The notes: generated by a model not told the origin, from the sequence alone. A stretch of 64,000 nucleotides of DNA from Xestospongia bergquistia (GCA_963965975.1 OZ014417.1:8166246-8230245); one strand, 5' to 3'. Positions 38,174 through 51,800 are shown, counted from the stretch's first letter. Numbers and translations: made by a program.

Positions 38174-39928
38174 ATGTTTTCCGCTTGGCTCTCGTCTCAG
38201 AGAGCAACATGGCTACTGTTTGTTTTTCTCTATTTCTCCTTCTATCATGATATCAATTGTGTACCAGTAGATGTCTTGTCACTCCGTGCTGGGATCACCT
38301 TTAAACATCACAACAATGACGAAATGTATGAACTGATGAAAAATTATCACACTCTCTTTCCAAATATTACTCGACTTTATTCCATTGGCCTCACAGTCGA
38401 ACAACGCAAATTAACAGTGCTTGAAATTTCAGACAACCCTGGAATTCATGAACCAGGGGAACCAGAATTCAAATATATAGGTAATATGCATGGCAATGAA
38501 GTGACTGGTCGTGAAACTTTGTTATATTTAATACAATATTTATTAGAGAATTATGGTCAAGACGATGATATTACTGAATTGATCGATAATACTCGACTCC
38601 ATATCCTACCCTCGCTAAATCCTGATGGATACACTCGTGCTAAAATGGGTGACTACTCCGGTGTACAAGGACGTCGTAATGCTCACTATGTCGATCTCAA
38701 CCGGAATTTTCCTGATCGTTTCCATAACAACCCAGCAATTCGTGCCCCAGAAACCTTAGCAATTATGAAGTGGTTGAAAGAATACCCTTTTGTTCTCTCT
38801 GCTAATCTTCATAACGGAGCTTTAGTTGCAAACTATCCTTATGACGACACTAAATCAGGTAGTTCTGTTTATGCTGCCTCACCAGACGACGATATATTCC
38901 GTCAAGTGAGTCTTTCCTATTCCAATGCACATGCTACAATGCATTTAGGAGATCCATGTCCTGGAGACAACTATGGCTTTACTAATGGTATCACTAATGG
39001 TGCTGCATGGTATAGTGTTAAAGGTGGTATGCAAGATTACAATTATGTCCACACAAATTGTTTCGAGATCACAATTGAACAAGGTTGTTTTAAATTTCCA
39101 TATACTTCAGCATTACATGGAATATGGAATGATAATAAAGATGCTTTAATTACATATATTAAAGAAGTTCATAAAGGAGTAAAAGGATTCATATTTGATA
39201 TAGATTGTAATCCAATACCTAATGCTACCATTGCTGTAATAGGTCGAAATCATGATGTAACATCAGCTTGTTATGGCGATTATTGGAGGCTCTTAGTACC
39301 AGGACAATATCGTTTACAGGCTAGTGCTGAGGGGTATATCCCTGTCATTAAGGAGGTTACTGTAACCTCTGGATCAGCTGTGCAAGTCAATTTTACTCTT
39401 GAAAGAAATATAACTGATGAGCTCATTACAACTTCTACCGTAATACCAATGATGTCATCATCTGTCCCACCCACTATATTTTCTACACTGTTTCCATCTT
39501 CCCTTTCACAGTCACCCTCACTATCACCTACTCCATCATCAAGTCATCCATCACAAAAATGTCAGACAGCCATTAATACTAATACAAGTTGTGGTACGTG
39601 GGTAAGCACCCTTAAGCCGTCCAGTAGTCGTCATATCATAGCATCCATTATAGCTACTGTGGTTGTACTTGTATTGGTTGTTATTATTGTTTTGGTTGTC
39701 ACGGCGATGGTAGTTTACTATCGCAAGAAGAGTCGCTGCAAAGGTTTTATGAAGGTACCTGTTGTTGAACCAGATCTGTTGCACACGTCTCTCAATGGGT
39801 CCAATCTACACAGAATGGTTCAACTCGGTTCAGAAGCTAGAAATGAGAATGAGTCTGGAAATGAGACCGGGAATGAGTCTACTACTGAGGAGACAGAATT
39901 GTTTGCTGTTGACACCACTACTACATGA
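38174..39928 (+). CDS. Membrane-anchored M14 metallocarboxypeptidase
   Basis: Intronless coding region of 584 residues. A signal peptide (residues 1-29) is followed by an M14B peptidase domain: zinc ligands His106 and Glu109 in MHGNEVTGRE and His213 in NLHNGALVANYP, substrate-binding NPDGYTRA and DLNRNFPD, and catalytic Glu302 in FEITIEQGCFKFP. A transthyretin-like domain follows (GFIFDIDCNPIPNATIAV to VNFTLER). After a Ser/Pro/Thr stalk comes a transmembrane helix (IIASIIATVVVLVLVVIIVLV) and an acidic Asn/Glu-rich tail. Domain order matches one unit of carboxypeptidase D, or carboxypeptidase M with a helix in place of a GPI anchor. It should trim C-terminal Arg or Lys from peptides at the cell surface or Golgi. 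Confidence 0.93.
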   Translation: MFSAWLSSQRATWLLFVFLYFSFYHDINCVPVDVLSLRAGITFKHHNNDEMYELMKNYHTLFPNITRLYSIGLTVEQRKLTVLEISDNPGIHEPGEPEFKYIGNMHGNEVTGRETLLYLIQYLLENYGQDDDITELIDNTRLHILPSLNPDGYTRAKMGDYSGVQGRRNAHYVDLNRNFPDRFHNNPAIRAPETLAIMKWLKEYPFVLSANLHNGALVANYPYDDTKSGSSVYAASPDDDIFRQVSLSYSNAHATMHLGDPCPGDNYGFTNGITNGAAWYSVKGGMQDYNYVHTNCFEITIEQGCFKFPYTSALHGIWNDNKDALITYIKEVHKGVKGFIFDIDCNPIPNATIAVIGRNHDVTSACYGDYWRLLVPGQYRLQASAEGYIPVIKEVTVTSGSAVQVNFTLERNITDELITTSTVIPMMSSSVPPTIFSTLFPSSLSQSPSLSPTPSSSHPSQKCQTAINTNTSCGTWVSTLKPSSSRHIIASIIATVVVLVLVVIIVLVVTAMVVYYRKKSRCKGFMKVPVVEPDLLHTSLNGSNLHRMVQLGSEARNENESGNETGNESTTEETELFAVDTTTT

Positions 39929-40169
39929 TTCTGATAGACATAATTTAAATTCTTAATGTGTTTCAATAAAATGTTTGTCTTAAAAATAAACTATTGCATT
40001 GTTTGTTCTAAACAATGATATGTTTTCCCAAATCAGTTGATGTCTTCAAAACTTTAGGAAATGTTTATTGTAAATCAACTGTGGAAGATATATCATTTTA
40101 TGTGAAAATAATACTGAAACTAAAAGTTAAAAAATATTAAATCACGTTAGCAGGAATATATTATATATA

Positions 40170-43100
40170 TTATGTTTCAGGAGATGGTGCCATTTGTTCT
40201 GGCTGTTTATCTGAGCTAATTAAAGGGATATCCTCATCAGATAATGTGTGCTGGGACATGTCATTTGTACCAGTTGTCATGGTAACTTCTTCTACAGTGA
40301 TGTGTGCATCTGGTTGGTGGGTAGGGGTGTGTAGAGTTGACAAAGGGTTAAAAGAGACTAGTACTTCGGTAGGGGATGAAATACCTCCACTAAGACTCTC
40401 TCTACGCTGGATTAGATCATTGGATGTAGTTTGTCTCAATTGGCCTGCTTCGTGTGAATTGATAAGAGTTGTAACAGCTTGTAAAAGGTTTAAATCTGAT
40501 GTAATTTGTTGAAGACTTTGTAACTGTTCTGGAGTTGCTGAAGCCAGTGTTTGAGTGATAGCATTAATAAGACTTGAGGTAGGAACAGAGCCATGTGGAT
40601 CACCAAGAATACTTGCATCTGCTGCTAATGCTTGAAGTGGATCAGTGGACGTGACTGATGGGTGTGGCTGCATCAAGCTGGTACCAGTGACTATGTCTAC
40701 AGGCATTGGTACACTCACAACAGTTGTTTCTAAACTGGTAGTCATTTGAGGAAGTGAATTTTCCAATGATGACTTAGGTTTTGTGTTACCAGATCCTTTA
40801 GTTTGAGTTGATAAATAGTTCTTTTTCCAATAGTACAGTGTCCCAGGACTAACACCATACTTCACAGATGCTTCACGGATAGAATGTTCCAATGCATATT
40901 GAAGAATATGCATCTTTTCCTCAGGTGTACAGCGGGGCTTAGCAGCATGACCTTCTGATGATATAACGTCATATTCCATACCAACGTCCTGTACTTGGAC
41001 TTCATGCGTCATTTCTAAGGGAGAGGTGGGCGTGGTGTTCAAAGGGGTGTGACTTTGTATTCTTGTTCCTTCTGCTACCTCACCACCATCAACAACATAC
41101 TGAAAATGAGAATTGTCAAGAGGAATAACTTCTTCAGTGATTAATCCTCCACTAGCAGTAGGTGTGGTTAGCCCCTCCCCCTCACTAGTGAGATCTTGTA
41201 GAGCAGGAGGTGGTATAGCTGCTATTTCAACATCAGATAGAGTCCCGTCCATTTGAAGGGCACGCCTCCAATTCTGAATAGTCTTGGTGGTAATACCAAA
41301 TCGCTGAGCAGCTTCTTTCAATGAATTTGTCTCAGCAAATTTTACAATATATTTCTTCTGATTTGCTGTGTATTTTGGTTGATGAAGTTTAAGTTCCATT
41401 CTCCATCTCCACACTGTAGGAGCTGCAACGCAATATTTCATTGCAGCTTTCTGGAGTGTAGTGGCGTTAGCATATCTTACAACTTCCTCTTTCTCTTCTA
41501 ATGAAAACTCACGAGCTGATTTACCAAAATAAGTCTTAGAATTAGACTGGTTTGCATCATTAGAAAGGGGTGTGGTTTCAAGTGGTGTTGTCATGACAAC
41601 CTCTTCTTGTTCTGATTGGCTGGAGAGTGAAAGTAATGCTTCACATAAGTTACCAGTACTAGGAGAAACAGTCAAACTCTCGGGACTAACCCCAATAGCA
41701 GCTGCCATAGCCGCTACATCATTGGTACGAGGTTTCTTAGAAACTGTACCCTCTATATCATTAGTGGGTGTGGTTGATGATGGCCGTTTACGTGTCAATT
41801 CGACATTGGCAGGTTTGGGATCTAAAAATAAATTATGAAGATGTAAAAATTTGAAACTCCAGCCTAATGTAGCCACAAATAATGGATCAAGTGGACATAT
41901 TAAATCCTCTGCTTTTTTACAAAACTGTTGGACCGACAAACTACCAGCTTCAGTTAATTTGAGTTTCACCCACTCAGTTAATTGTTGTACAACTTCGTCT
42001 GGATAGACCCTCTCTACTACATCAACAGTAAACTCATCAGTACATACTTCCTCTGTTTGTACAGGTATAGGTACATTTTGTTGATTTTCAGATGAGTTAG
42101 ACTTGTATGAAGCATGTAATTGTTGGAGTTGTAAATTATGACGTTGAAGGAATTTGTGTCTCCAGCCCACTGATGCTACAAAACTTTGATTTTCTTGCCC
42201 AATGACTGTAGTAGCATAGTTTGAGAGGTCGGTAGCTGTTACTGGGACACCTAGCTCTTGTTGCTGACGTACCCAGCTAGCTATAATCTCGTCTTTTTCT
42301 CGTGAGTATGTAAGAGGACGACCCTGTCCTGATCGATTTGATCGCTTTCTGTTAGCTGAAAGTGCTTCTAACTCCTCCCCTTTTTGATCAACTAATTTGA
42401 TCCATCCTGATAATGTTGAATTAGCAATTCCTAACATACGACTCACGTAATGACCAGCAACGTTGTACTGTCGCATCAAACGAACTACTTCCAACTTTTC
42501 CGCTAATGTATGTCGAGATCGACCTCCAAATTTAGGCAATTTTGAAGGTGTCAAGAAATCTTCAGAGTCTGTCTTGACATCTTGCATTTCCATAGCAACC
42601 TCTGGAGTGCTTACTAGCTGAAGTGATCCTGCTGTTACATCCAATGTATCTGTGGAAGTGAAAGACTGTGCAAGTGAAGACACAATTGAGAGAGAAGGAA
42701 TCTCAATATCTCCATCTTCCATATGTGTCTCTTCTGTTGGTGTATCACTGCTAAATTCCCCTTCATCAGCACCTGGTCCATCTTCACCCTTAGATGACAG
42801 TTTTCTTGGGTGTGTTGTCTTACGAGTTGGACGACTTCGCTTATCATTTACTTTTAAATCTAAATTATGACGTAGCAAAAAGGGCGTGACCCATCCAACT
42901 GAAGCATTAAAGTTTGGGTTCTCAGCTGATACAAGTTTTTTAGCATAAGAACGTAGGGAGGCAAATGTCACTTTTTGGCCGGCAGCTTGTTGCTCTTTGA
43001 CCCAATTAGCCAGTACCTGATCAGTCTCTTTAGTATAAGAGAGTGGGCGTGTCCCTGATCCTACAACCTCTATACCTGGTTGGCTAGAAGCAGCCTGTAC

Positions 43101-44456
43101 AGTTTGAGGGGAGTGGCCAAGGACTCCACTTAAGACACTCTGAGCATTAGCAACAGATGCTACAGAACCTACTAAATCAGATAAATGCTGTCCCAAGCTA
43201 AGATAAGCAGCGGACGATTCTAATGATGCTAGACTAAACTCGCTACCTGTGGGATCCTGAGCGCTGTTCAACAGATCAGCTAATGCGGCATCACTTGTTA
43301 GATCAGAGAGCGTAAGTTTCGTTGCTTGGACTTGTGATAGCTGGCCTTCTACAGGAATGTTTTCACCAGCTAGCAAGGCCAATGTTGATGTAACGGTGTC
43401 ATCAACATTAGCTGTGAAACCAGTATTACTGGTTGACAAAGCTTGACTAACCAGTTGCGGAACAGATCCATTAGCATCTGTTACTAACGTCTGATCTTGA
43501 GATGTATCTAACTGGAGAGGGACTGAAGAACTTGATGAAATGGGCTGAGTTAAATCCAGAGAAGGTGGTTTGGGTTTCTCAGATTCTGGGGATAGAAATA
43601 CGGGTTGGAGACTGAGCTTATGACGAAGTAGGAAATTCTGAGCCCAGCTCGCTGATCCAGTAAAATTCTGATTTTCTTTGATAATTAAATCTTTTGCATA
43701 TTTTCTCAACTCTGAGTTTGTCACTACCTCTCCTCTTTCCGTACGATGTCTTACCCATTCAGCAATAACATTGTCCGTCTCAGCAGAATACGATAGGGGA
43801 CGTCCACGACTATCAGATGAGGAGGACCCTGTTGTATTATTACCTTGACGACCTGAGGGTATGAGTTTTTTAAACTGGGCACTTAAATCAATGTTGTGAC
43901 GAGTTAAAAATCGTTGAGCCCAACCAGTTGAGGCACTAAAATCAGGATTTTCCTGTTGTATTAACTTTCTAGCATAGGCACAAGTATCTTGGACAGATAC
44001 TTTATCACCTTTATTGAGCAGCGATCTTACATGTTCTGCTATTTGTAAATCTAACTCACGAGAGTATGAAATCTTTCTTCCTTGCCCAGGAGAATTATAT
44101 AATGGTTTAGGAGGTACCTTGTTCTGCTTCATCCAAGATTTCAAAGTCTGTTTGGGGATTCCAAACCGCTCACACGCTAATTCAATGGAATAGGTATCTG
44201 CAAACTCAACAATGGCGTCTTTATCAGCAGTATCAGCTACTGATGTCATCATTGGAGAGTGGTTAGAATCTAGGAGACTCTGTGCTTCAGAATGCGTCCT
44301 TGATAACGGCACAATAGTGGGTGTGGCCTCCTACACAGTGATACATATATATTTTTAAAATTATAAAATCTAAATAAATATAAATCATTAATTGACAATT
44401 AATCTTTTTTTATTTTTTTTGATTTATGTATTTACCTGAGGACCAGGTTGTTCCAT
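40170..44456 (-). CDS. Multi-HTH protein with repeated CENP-B/Psq-like DNA-binding domains
   Basis: Exon 44436-44456 (MEQPGPQ) plus one 4.2-kb exon 40170-44330; 1393 residues. CENP-B/Tc5-transposase-type helix-turn-helix modules occur at about residues 91-158, 181-250, 433-500, 675-745 and a degenerate one at 780-845. Each has the pattern PLSYS..TD..IAEWV...A..LI..ENPxFxAS.GW...FL.RHNL. Shorter Psq-like HTHs lie at about 43-77 (ELACERFGIPKQTLKSWMK), 610-655, 945-990, 992-1032 and 1175-1210. Linkers are Ser/Thr/Gln-rich. No DDE catalytic domain is visible, so this looks like a domesticated transposase-derived or host DNA-binding protein, probably a nuclear transcription or chromatin factor that contacts long or repeated sites. 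Its target is unknown. Confidence 0.85.
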
Positions 44457-44996
44457 TATAGTCTTGGTTAACTAATAAAAAGAAACATTTAATAATGGTC
44501 TGTTATGTGTGTGGGTGGGACAGAGTCACTAAAATAATTATGGAGACCTTACCTTAACACACCTAGTGGGGAACAAGATGTTAAAAATAATGAGAAGAAA
44601 GGAATAATAACTGTGAAGAAACTATTTGTTAGCTCCTGAAGTAGAAAGGGAGACATTTTAAGAGTTCTTTCTAAGAGAAGGAAATTATTTTATGGCTTAC
44701 GTTCACTGAAAAGGATTTCTCTCCCCTTTCTTCACGGTATGAAGTAACACCTACTGCGCATGCGCAATCACAAATTAATTGTAATAATTATTATTCATTA
44801 ACGTTATTAACTATTATCAATGAATAAAAATACTAATTGTCATGTATATATATTATATATATATATATTCAGACTGGCACTACAAAAATCTAAACTTTTA
44901 CATTTAAAAAATTATTGAATACATTTGATGAGTTTATAATTAAATGTTTTCAATTGCCTGATGAATGAATTATGAATTAACAGAATGAGGTATCAA
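44457..44996. other. Promoter/5' UTR of multi-HTH gene and 3' region of subtilase
   Basis: 540 bp on the same strand. A probable 5' UTR donor of the multi-HTH gene (AAG/GTAAGG on minus) lies at about 44550. The NRF1-type palindrome at 44755-44766 marks the likely core promoter. A TA-rich run is at about 44846-44870. No extra gene. Confidence 0.55.
44755..44766. promoter_or_regulatory. NRF1-type palindrome
   Basis: TGCGCATGCGCA, identical to the site at 8194 upstream of SRSF1. It is about 300 bp upstream of the multi-HTH start codon. Activity inferred from the consensus only. Confidence 0.55.
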
Positions 44997-46714
44997 TTAT
45001 TTTCCAACATAAAGAAACCGATTAGCAGTTGTAGTTTTAAGATCATTTGCCATTAATGAAAAATCAACAGTACCTTTTGTAGAATCTTTAATCAACTTCT
45101 CTTTGACTTGTTGCGGTGTTAAACTCGAGTCAAGGCTCAGAATGATAGCAACATAGCCGGCTACATGAGGACAAGCCATAGATGTACCAGTCTTAACAGC
45201 TGTGCAAGTATCACAATCGTGCCCAGCACTCTTAATATTAGACCCAGGAGCAAATATATCAGTACATAGACCAATATTGGAGAAAGAAGTTGAAGCATCA
45301 TCGCTACCAGTAGCAGCCACAGCGAGAGATAGAGCAGCGCTACCAGGACTGTAATTACAGGAGTTACCCCCTTGATTACCAGATGCAGCTACTACAACGA
45401 CACCATTTTTAACAGCATTATTAACACCTTCATTAAAGGTAGTTATCTTACTGACACCCAAAGACATTGAAAATACAGCTTTTGTTTGATGTTTCTCATC
45501 CTTTCTCTTTTTAATAATGAATTCCATGGTATCTAATATACCTTGTACGGCGCCAGTACCTGAGCAGTCCAACACACGGGCACTATATAGAGTAGCTTGT
45601 TTAGCTACACCATATTGACGACCACCAATAGTACCAGCACAATGAGTACCATGACCGTTACAATCTAAGCCTTTCATTTTTTTACCACTCTTCACAAGTT
45701 GATCAATAGCATCGTAACCAGAATATTTTGCCCGCCCTTTGAAGTCACTATGTGTATAACGTATACCAGTATCTAAAATATAGACATCAACTCCATGACC
45801 ATTACCCTTGGGATTATAGCTATGATCAAGTTTATTTTTTCTTTGATCAATACGATCTATGTTCCATTCAATTGATGATGTATCTTGAAGTTCACCAAGT
45901 GCCTCTTCCATAAATGACAGATCGTCATGGTTACTCCTTTTAATAACTCTATCATTTTCAATAAGATACTTTTGAGGGTGTTTTTCCATCTACAAAATAT
46001 TATAATAATGTATATTAACTATTATTAATAATTATATATTAATACATGTTTACAAGCAATAATTATAAGGATTACTTAAAATTCCTTATATTAAGATTGA
46101 ATCCAATATAAAACAAGGAAATTGAAGACATAAAGTTAAACAAACAGATTACTATAAGGACATGATAAAGGGGTGTAACAATTGTGAGGATTCATGCATG
46201 AAATGGACAGATACTTGGATAGAGATGTCAAATGGATGTATAGGTGTTAAAATAGATAAATATTACTTACAATTTTCACAACTTTTGCACCTAATGTAGC
46301 CGTAAATCCTTTACCAATATGACGAAATGGTTTGATATGATCAGCAACGAAAGCTTGATTGGAATCTGTTTGAGCTTTTTGCAACACATTTATAATATGA
46401 TCTAAACGGTCGTCAGTAACATCATTTTGAAGAAACACAATGTATCGTTCATGAAGTATTTTTTCACTACTGTACTGGCGATTACCGTACATTACTTGAA
46501 TAGAAACTTCGTCGTTTAGTTGTTCAAAAGCTTGACGATAATAATCTGAAAGATCTTCGATGTGGACATCTGGTAAACTGCGTGATGTTCGCAGTTCCTC
46601 TACAGTTTCCTGCACCATCTTGATCCATTCTTCATGAGTGGTCGCTTTCTGGCTGTGAATCGGTGATGATGCGGCGATCACGAAAAATAGTGAAATTAGA
46701 ACCGCCGATCGCAT
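44997..46714 (-). CDS. Secreted subtilisin-family (S8, proteinase K-like) protease
   Basis: Exons 46271-46714 and 44997-45989; 478 residues. Signal peptide (MRSAVLISLFFVIAASSPIHS), then a propeptide with an I9 inhibitor core (ERYIVFLQNDVTDDRLDHII to KGFTATLGAKVVKIMEKHP), then the catalytic domain. Triad: Asp221 in YILDTGIRYTH, His261 in NGHGTHCAG, Ser418 in GTSMACPHVAG; the oxyanion Asn is near 353 (AASGNQGG). The proteinase K subgroup is shown by RVLDCSGTGAVQGIL and SLGVSK. No P-domain or membrane helix follows, so it is unlike furin-type convertases. It is expected to be an extracellular or vacuolar digestive or processing protease after autocatalytic removal of the propeptide. Native substrate unknown. 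Confidence 0.93.
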
Positions 46715-47133
46715 GATTCGTAACGACTTCGTTACTGATTTAACGAAAAACGAAGTCCCTCTTCTCTTTTATATTCTCTAGTGACCACTGTCTGTTGTGT
46801 CTACTTTCAAGGGTCCTGTTTCAAGTAAGTTAACTTCCTCCACATACGTTAATTATCATGAATAACCACGACCACAACTAGAGTTATTATATACGGTATC
46901 TATGTCACTATATATACATAATAATAGGCTCTAAAATAATAAATATTATGTACAAAAATCATTGTGATCATTACGTATATCATAATGGTGCCAATGTGAC
47001 AACAAAAACAAAAACAGACAGACATAAACAAATAAATAGTAGAAAAATCAACATTAGAATAGAATACATATATATATAATTGGACGCACACAAATAATAT
47101 GGAGAACAATACAAGACCAGATATTATTATTGA
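46715..47133. other. Intergenic, subtilase promoter / RIM-BP 3' region
   Basis: 419 bp, AT-rich, with TATATATA at about 47069 and ACATA repeats. No gene recognised. Confidence 0.5.
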
Positions 47134-48807
47134 CTAAGTCTCAATTGTTGGTTGTTGTAATATATGAGGAGGAGATACCTATAATTATTATTAATTAATA
47201 TAGTAATAATCAGAAAACGTACCCTATCATTTTTCATTAAATTACTCATTAGTGTTGTTCCTGAAATTAAAGTCACATACTGTTTTGGTACTAATCCTCG
47301 TTGCCCCTTTAATTCACCCTTTTAATATATACAATGATGATATCACGACATCATATGACATCACTTACTTCATAGAAACCATCTTCATCAGGATCTCCAA
47401 ATATCGTTATGTAATCACCTTCATGAAATTCAAGTTCTTCACTGGGGTCTTCGTTAGGTGACTGATGAAAGGGGTCATAATCATAAAGAGCTTGAACCAG
47501 CCTTTGTCCTCCAACATGATTACAATTAGAAACATCACTTGTACCTAATGGATACATTGTAGGCATAATGGACACATGGCAAACATAATGGATACGCGGT
47601 AGGTAAATATGGATGCTTACCTTTTTGCTTTTTCAAGAGCATTGTTAATTTTTCAGTAATATTTGCTAATTCCTTTGGATCAGTGATATGTTCAACCATG
47701 TTCTTGGGGACAAGTCCTTGGTTTCCATTGCATTCACCCATGAAAAATCCATCTTCATCTAAATTACCAAGAGCCTGCAAAAAAACCCGCCAAAAATTAA
47801 GAGGTACTTCATATTAACATTATTACCACAATGATGTCATTGTCTTCAAATGTCAGTTCATCATTGGCACCATCTTCATTAGGAGAGCTCACAGATGGAT
47901 CGTAACAATACAGAGCACGATAATAGCCCCCTATTATCACTAGGTACCAGGTACAGAGAAAATTAAGATAAATTAACTGTTATATGATCTGATTAGGTAC
48001 AGATAACAGACAACTCTTCTCTCACGAGAAACATTCAAATTATTACAAATTGAAAGTTTCAATTCTCAAAAATACAATTGAAATTAAAACATAAAATTAC
48101 ACATTCACACACACCACCCACTCAATTAATTACCTTCAGTAATCTCTCCCTCCATTCCAGACTGGCTACCATCAGTAAAACTCTCAATGGCTCCATTAGA
48201 TAATATACTAGATACACTTGTAGTGCCTTCTATAGAAAGAAGGGACGTTGATATCTGAGGACCCTCCTCTACAGGTACAACATTGGGGCATACAACTTTA
48301 GTAATATTATTGGGTAGTTCTACACTTGTAGATAATACTGATATATAATGTTCACTACAAGCTTGTATGCTGAGTGAAAGGGGTGTGGTCAAGGGAGTAG
48401 AGTCTTGTAAAGTGAGTTGTTGGAAGTCATCTGCTTTAAGGTCGATAAAGAAGGATCCGTCAGGAGATTTTCCTAGTTGATTGATGAGGACTGACTTGAC
48501 TAATAATGATTGATTTAAATATATATTGTATGATAGCACAGGAGGACAACTAGAATGACGTTTTGGAGAATAATGAACAACAAACCATAATAAACGAAAC
48601 AATAGGGGCTGACTCGATACTAGTTGAAGAGAGAGTCTTGATGGTGTTTCAGGATATTCTGTAAGAGAGAGAGAAAGGGAGAATGATATAATATATATGA
48701 TATCACTAACGTGGATTAATCTCAATAGGTTTAAGAGGATCAGTAGATTCTCCTCTACCAGTAACTGTTTTCACCGAAACACAAATATACTATAAACAAA
48801 ACAATAA

Positions 48808-48853
<46 letters not shown>

Positions 48854-51800
48854 TTTACTTCATTTCTAGGAATATCAGAGAGAAGGACAAATGTCTCCGC
48901 TGTTGGCTCAATTGTACTGTCAAGTTTACCATTAACATAGACATTGTAGCCAGAGATGTCTTGGGGGAGGGGCTTAGGATGTTCCCAATGAATAGCTAGA
49001 CAATAGGCATTGTTTTCAACAAATTGTCGGGTTAACTCCAAGTTAATAGGAGGTGGGATATGAGAGAGAGGTGTGGTATTGTGGGTGTGGCCAGGTGAGA
49101 AAGGAACTAAAGAAATAGATAATTATAAGGAATGGATAAATAGTTACAATGAATGGATGCATAATTATAACAAATAGGTATATAATTGGATCAATGACAT
49201 AAGGAGGAATGTTCTACTTACAAGCTTCATCAGCTAATTTCTGTACATAATTACAGGGGACTAGGCCTTCCTTCCCATCACTAAGTCTTGCAGTAAAAAA
49301 TCCATCATCATCAATAGTACCATATACATAGACATAGTCACCCTGTTTTAATGTTAATTCAACTTCATGATCTGGATTGGGTGACATTATTAATGGATTA
49401 TAATCATCACATGCTATATACAATGATGCAGGCTCTCCATCAAGTGGGTGTGGCTTAGAAGGAGTATTAGTGTCCTTAGTCAAAACCACGTCTGAAGTCC
49501 GAGGCGTTTTTTCAGGAGAGGAGAGTGATGTCGTACTGGGAAGTTCACTTGTGTTCTCATCACTTAATACAGGACCTTCACTGTCGTAAGGATCTGATAT
49601 TGATATTCCTACAGCTTGCATTTCAGAATGGAGATCAGAAGGAGGGCCAGTCATATTGAAAACATTCTCAACTTTAGCTTGAGCTATAAGTCCTGAAGTG
49701 TCTGTGTCATTTTCTCCCTCAATTTCTGGCACATGTTCCAACTTTCCTTGAAAAGTAGCTCCAGTTTTAGGAGATGTTTTCGGAGAAGCCAATGGAGATG
49801 TTTGAATTCCCTTGGGATATGTTTTAGGTGAATAAAGTGGGGATGTCTGCATTGCAGTATGAATCTGTTCTGGTAATTGGTTAGCTAAATCTAATTCCTG
49901 CTGTAATTCATTTACTAAAGTTTCCCCTTGACTTAATTCATTCTTTAGTGAAGACACTTGTTCCTATTATAATAATACAATAGTCCCTGATCATGTAAGG
50001 TATATGTACCTTGAGACATTGTATTTCTTCATCCTTTTCTTGGACACGAGCAATACAAGTTTTGTTTTCCTATAGAACAAAGGAAATGGAATAAACAATG
50101 ATCTCATTCAATTCAATAATTTCATTATAATACAAGTCGGGAATTTATTGGGCAATTTTGAGAAAGGAATCAATACATTATTTCCCCATACACAAAACTA
50201 GCCCCTTTAATTTACAAGTTATTAAAACTATACAACTACTACTGTACTGAGTGTGTGTCTCTCACTAATTCTAGTTGACATATTTCCGTGTCTTTCTCAT
50301 TAAGTAGTCCACGAGTTTCAGTCACTTCCTTTTCAAGTTCAATACAATGTTCTTGGACTCGTTCTAAATCCTAGAGCATTAAAACATGAAACTTTGCAAG
50401 CTGAAAAAAATGGACTCACTTGAGCCAAAGCACGAGCTTGGTCTAAATCTTCTTCTAACAATTTGAGTTTCTTTTCAGAAGAAGACGCTGCTAGTTGCAT
50501 ATCAGTAAGCTCATTAGCAAGCTCTTTATTTTCTTTCTCTATTTTAGAAAGATCTTCGAGTTGAGTTTGTAGTTTCTGATTCTCATCTCTCATTTCACGA
50601 ACTACGTCAAGCTCAGTTGACTAGTAAAATAAATAAAATAATCTTTCCTAACAGCAACCCTAGACATACTCACCAGACTACTAGTTGGTACAGGCTCTAA
50701 TGGCTTTCGTGGTATCTTACCATCTATATCACTTGGAAGTTGTAACTCATTTAATTGCCTACGTAATGTGTCATTTTCCTCCGACAGCTCCTGCAGGCGG
50801 GCTGCTTCACTGGAAAATTCTTTGTACTTTAATTCCACATCAGTACAGTTAGGTAGTTGCTATATACAATAAATAATAATTAACATGCGTGGGTGGGGAG
50901 CTTACATTGTATAGTTTAGTAATGAGTTTTTCCATTCTTAGTTTCTCCATTGATAATGACTTCATTTTCTTGGATACTTCACTAGCTGACTCGAGAGCTG
51001 GACCAGAAGTCACTTCAAACTAAAAGTAATAAGGAATAATTAGGATGTTAATTGTAGGGGCTACTTTTGATAACTTTCGTTTCATTTCTTGTATTTCTCT
51101 GTCTCGTGTGGCAATTTTTCTTGTGTAATCTGAAATATCTTTAGCATGTTGTCGAGCAAGAGTTCTCCTGATCTGTTGTTCCACCTCACTATTATCACTT
51201 GTCTGTTTTTCTTGCTATAAACAATAGAAAAATATTTAACATAATTATATATTATAATACATTTAAAATACATTAAAGTATAATACAATAATCATCATTG
51301 GTCACCATAAAAAACATTTCTGAAACATTTTAGGCACTATTGGTTACCATAGAAACCATTTAATGGTATCAATACATATAATGATACATGTAACAATATG
51401 TATATATTGTATGGAAAAAATGGATGCATGGAGAATAAATGGATGATGTATGGAGAATAAATGGATGTATGGAGAATAAATGGATGCATGGAGAATAAAT
51501 GGATGTTTGTTTTTCTTACTAGTTTGGTGTTTTCAAGTTTCAATACTTTACACCTTTCGTCAAGTGTCTTTGTAAGAGTTACCAAGTCAGCATTTCTCTT
51601 ACGTAATCTCTTCATCCTGTCATCAACTTCTTTGCCTTGTTTGGCTTCAGTATCTTGTACTAACTTCTTTCGCTAGAGAGAGAGAGAGAGAGAGAGAGTA
51701 AAGAATTAATACCACAAGATACATTTACCAGTGAAGCATTTTCTTGTTTCAGATCAGCTTTATCTTCCTCTAATTTCTTCACAGAATATTCCAATTCTTC

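Noticed and set aside
40170..44456. Interpretation as an intact Tigger/pogo transposon
   Set aside because: No DDE catalytic domain and no terminal inverted repeats were seen, the gene has an intron and a housekeeping-type promoter motif, and the HTHs are multiplied.
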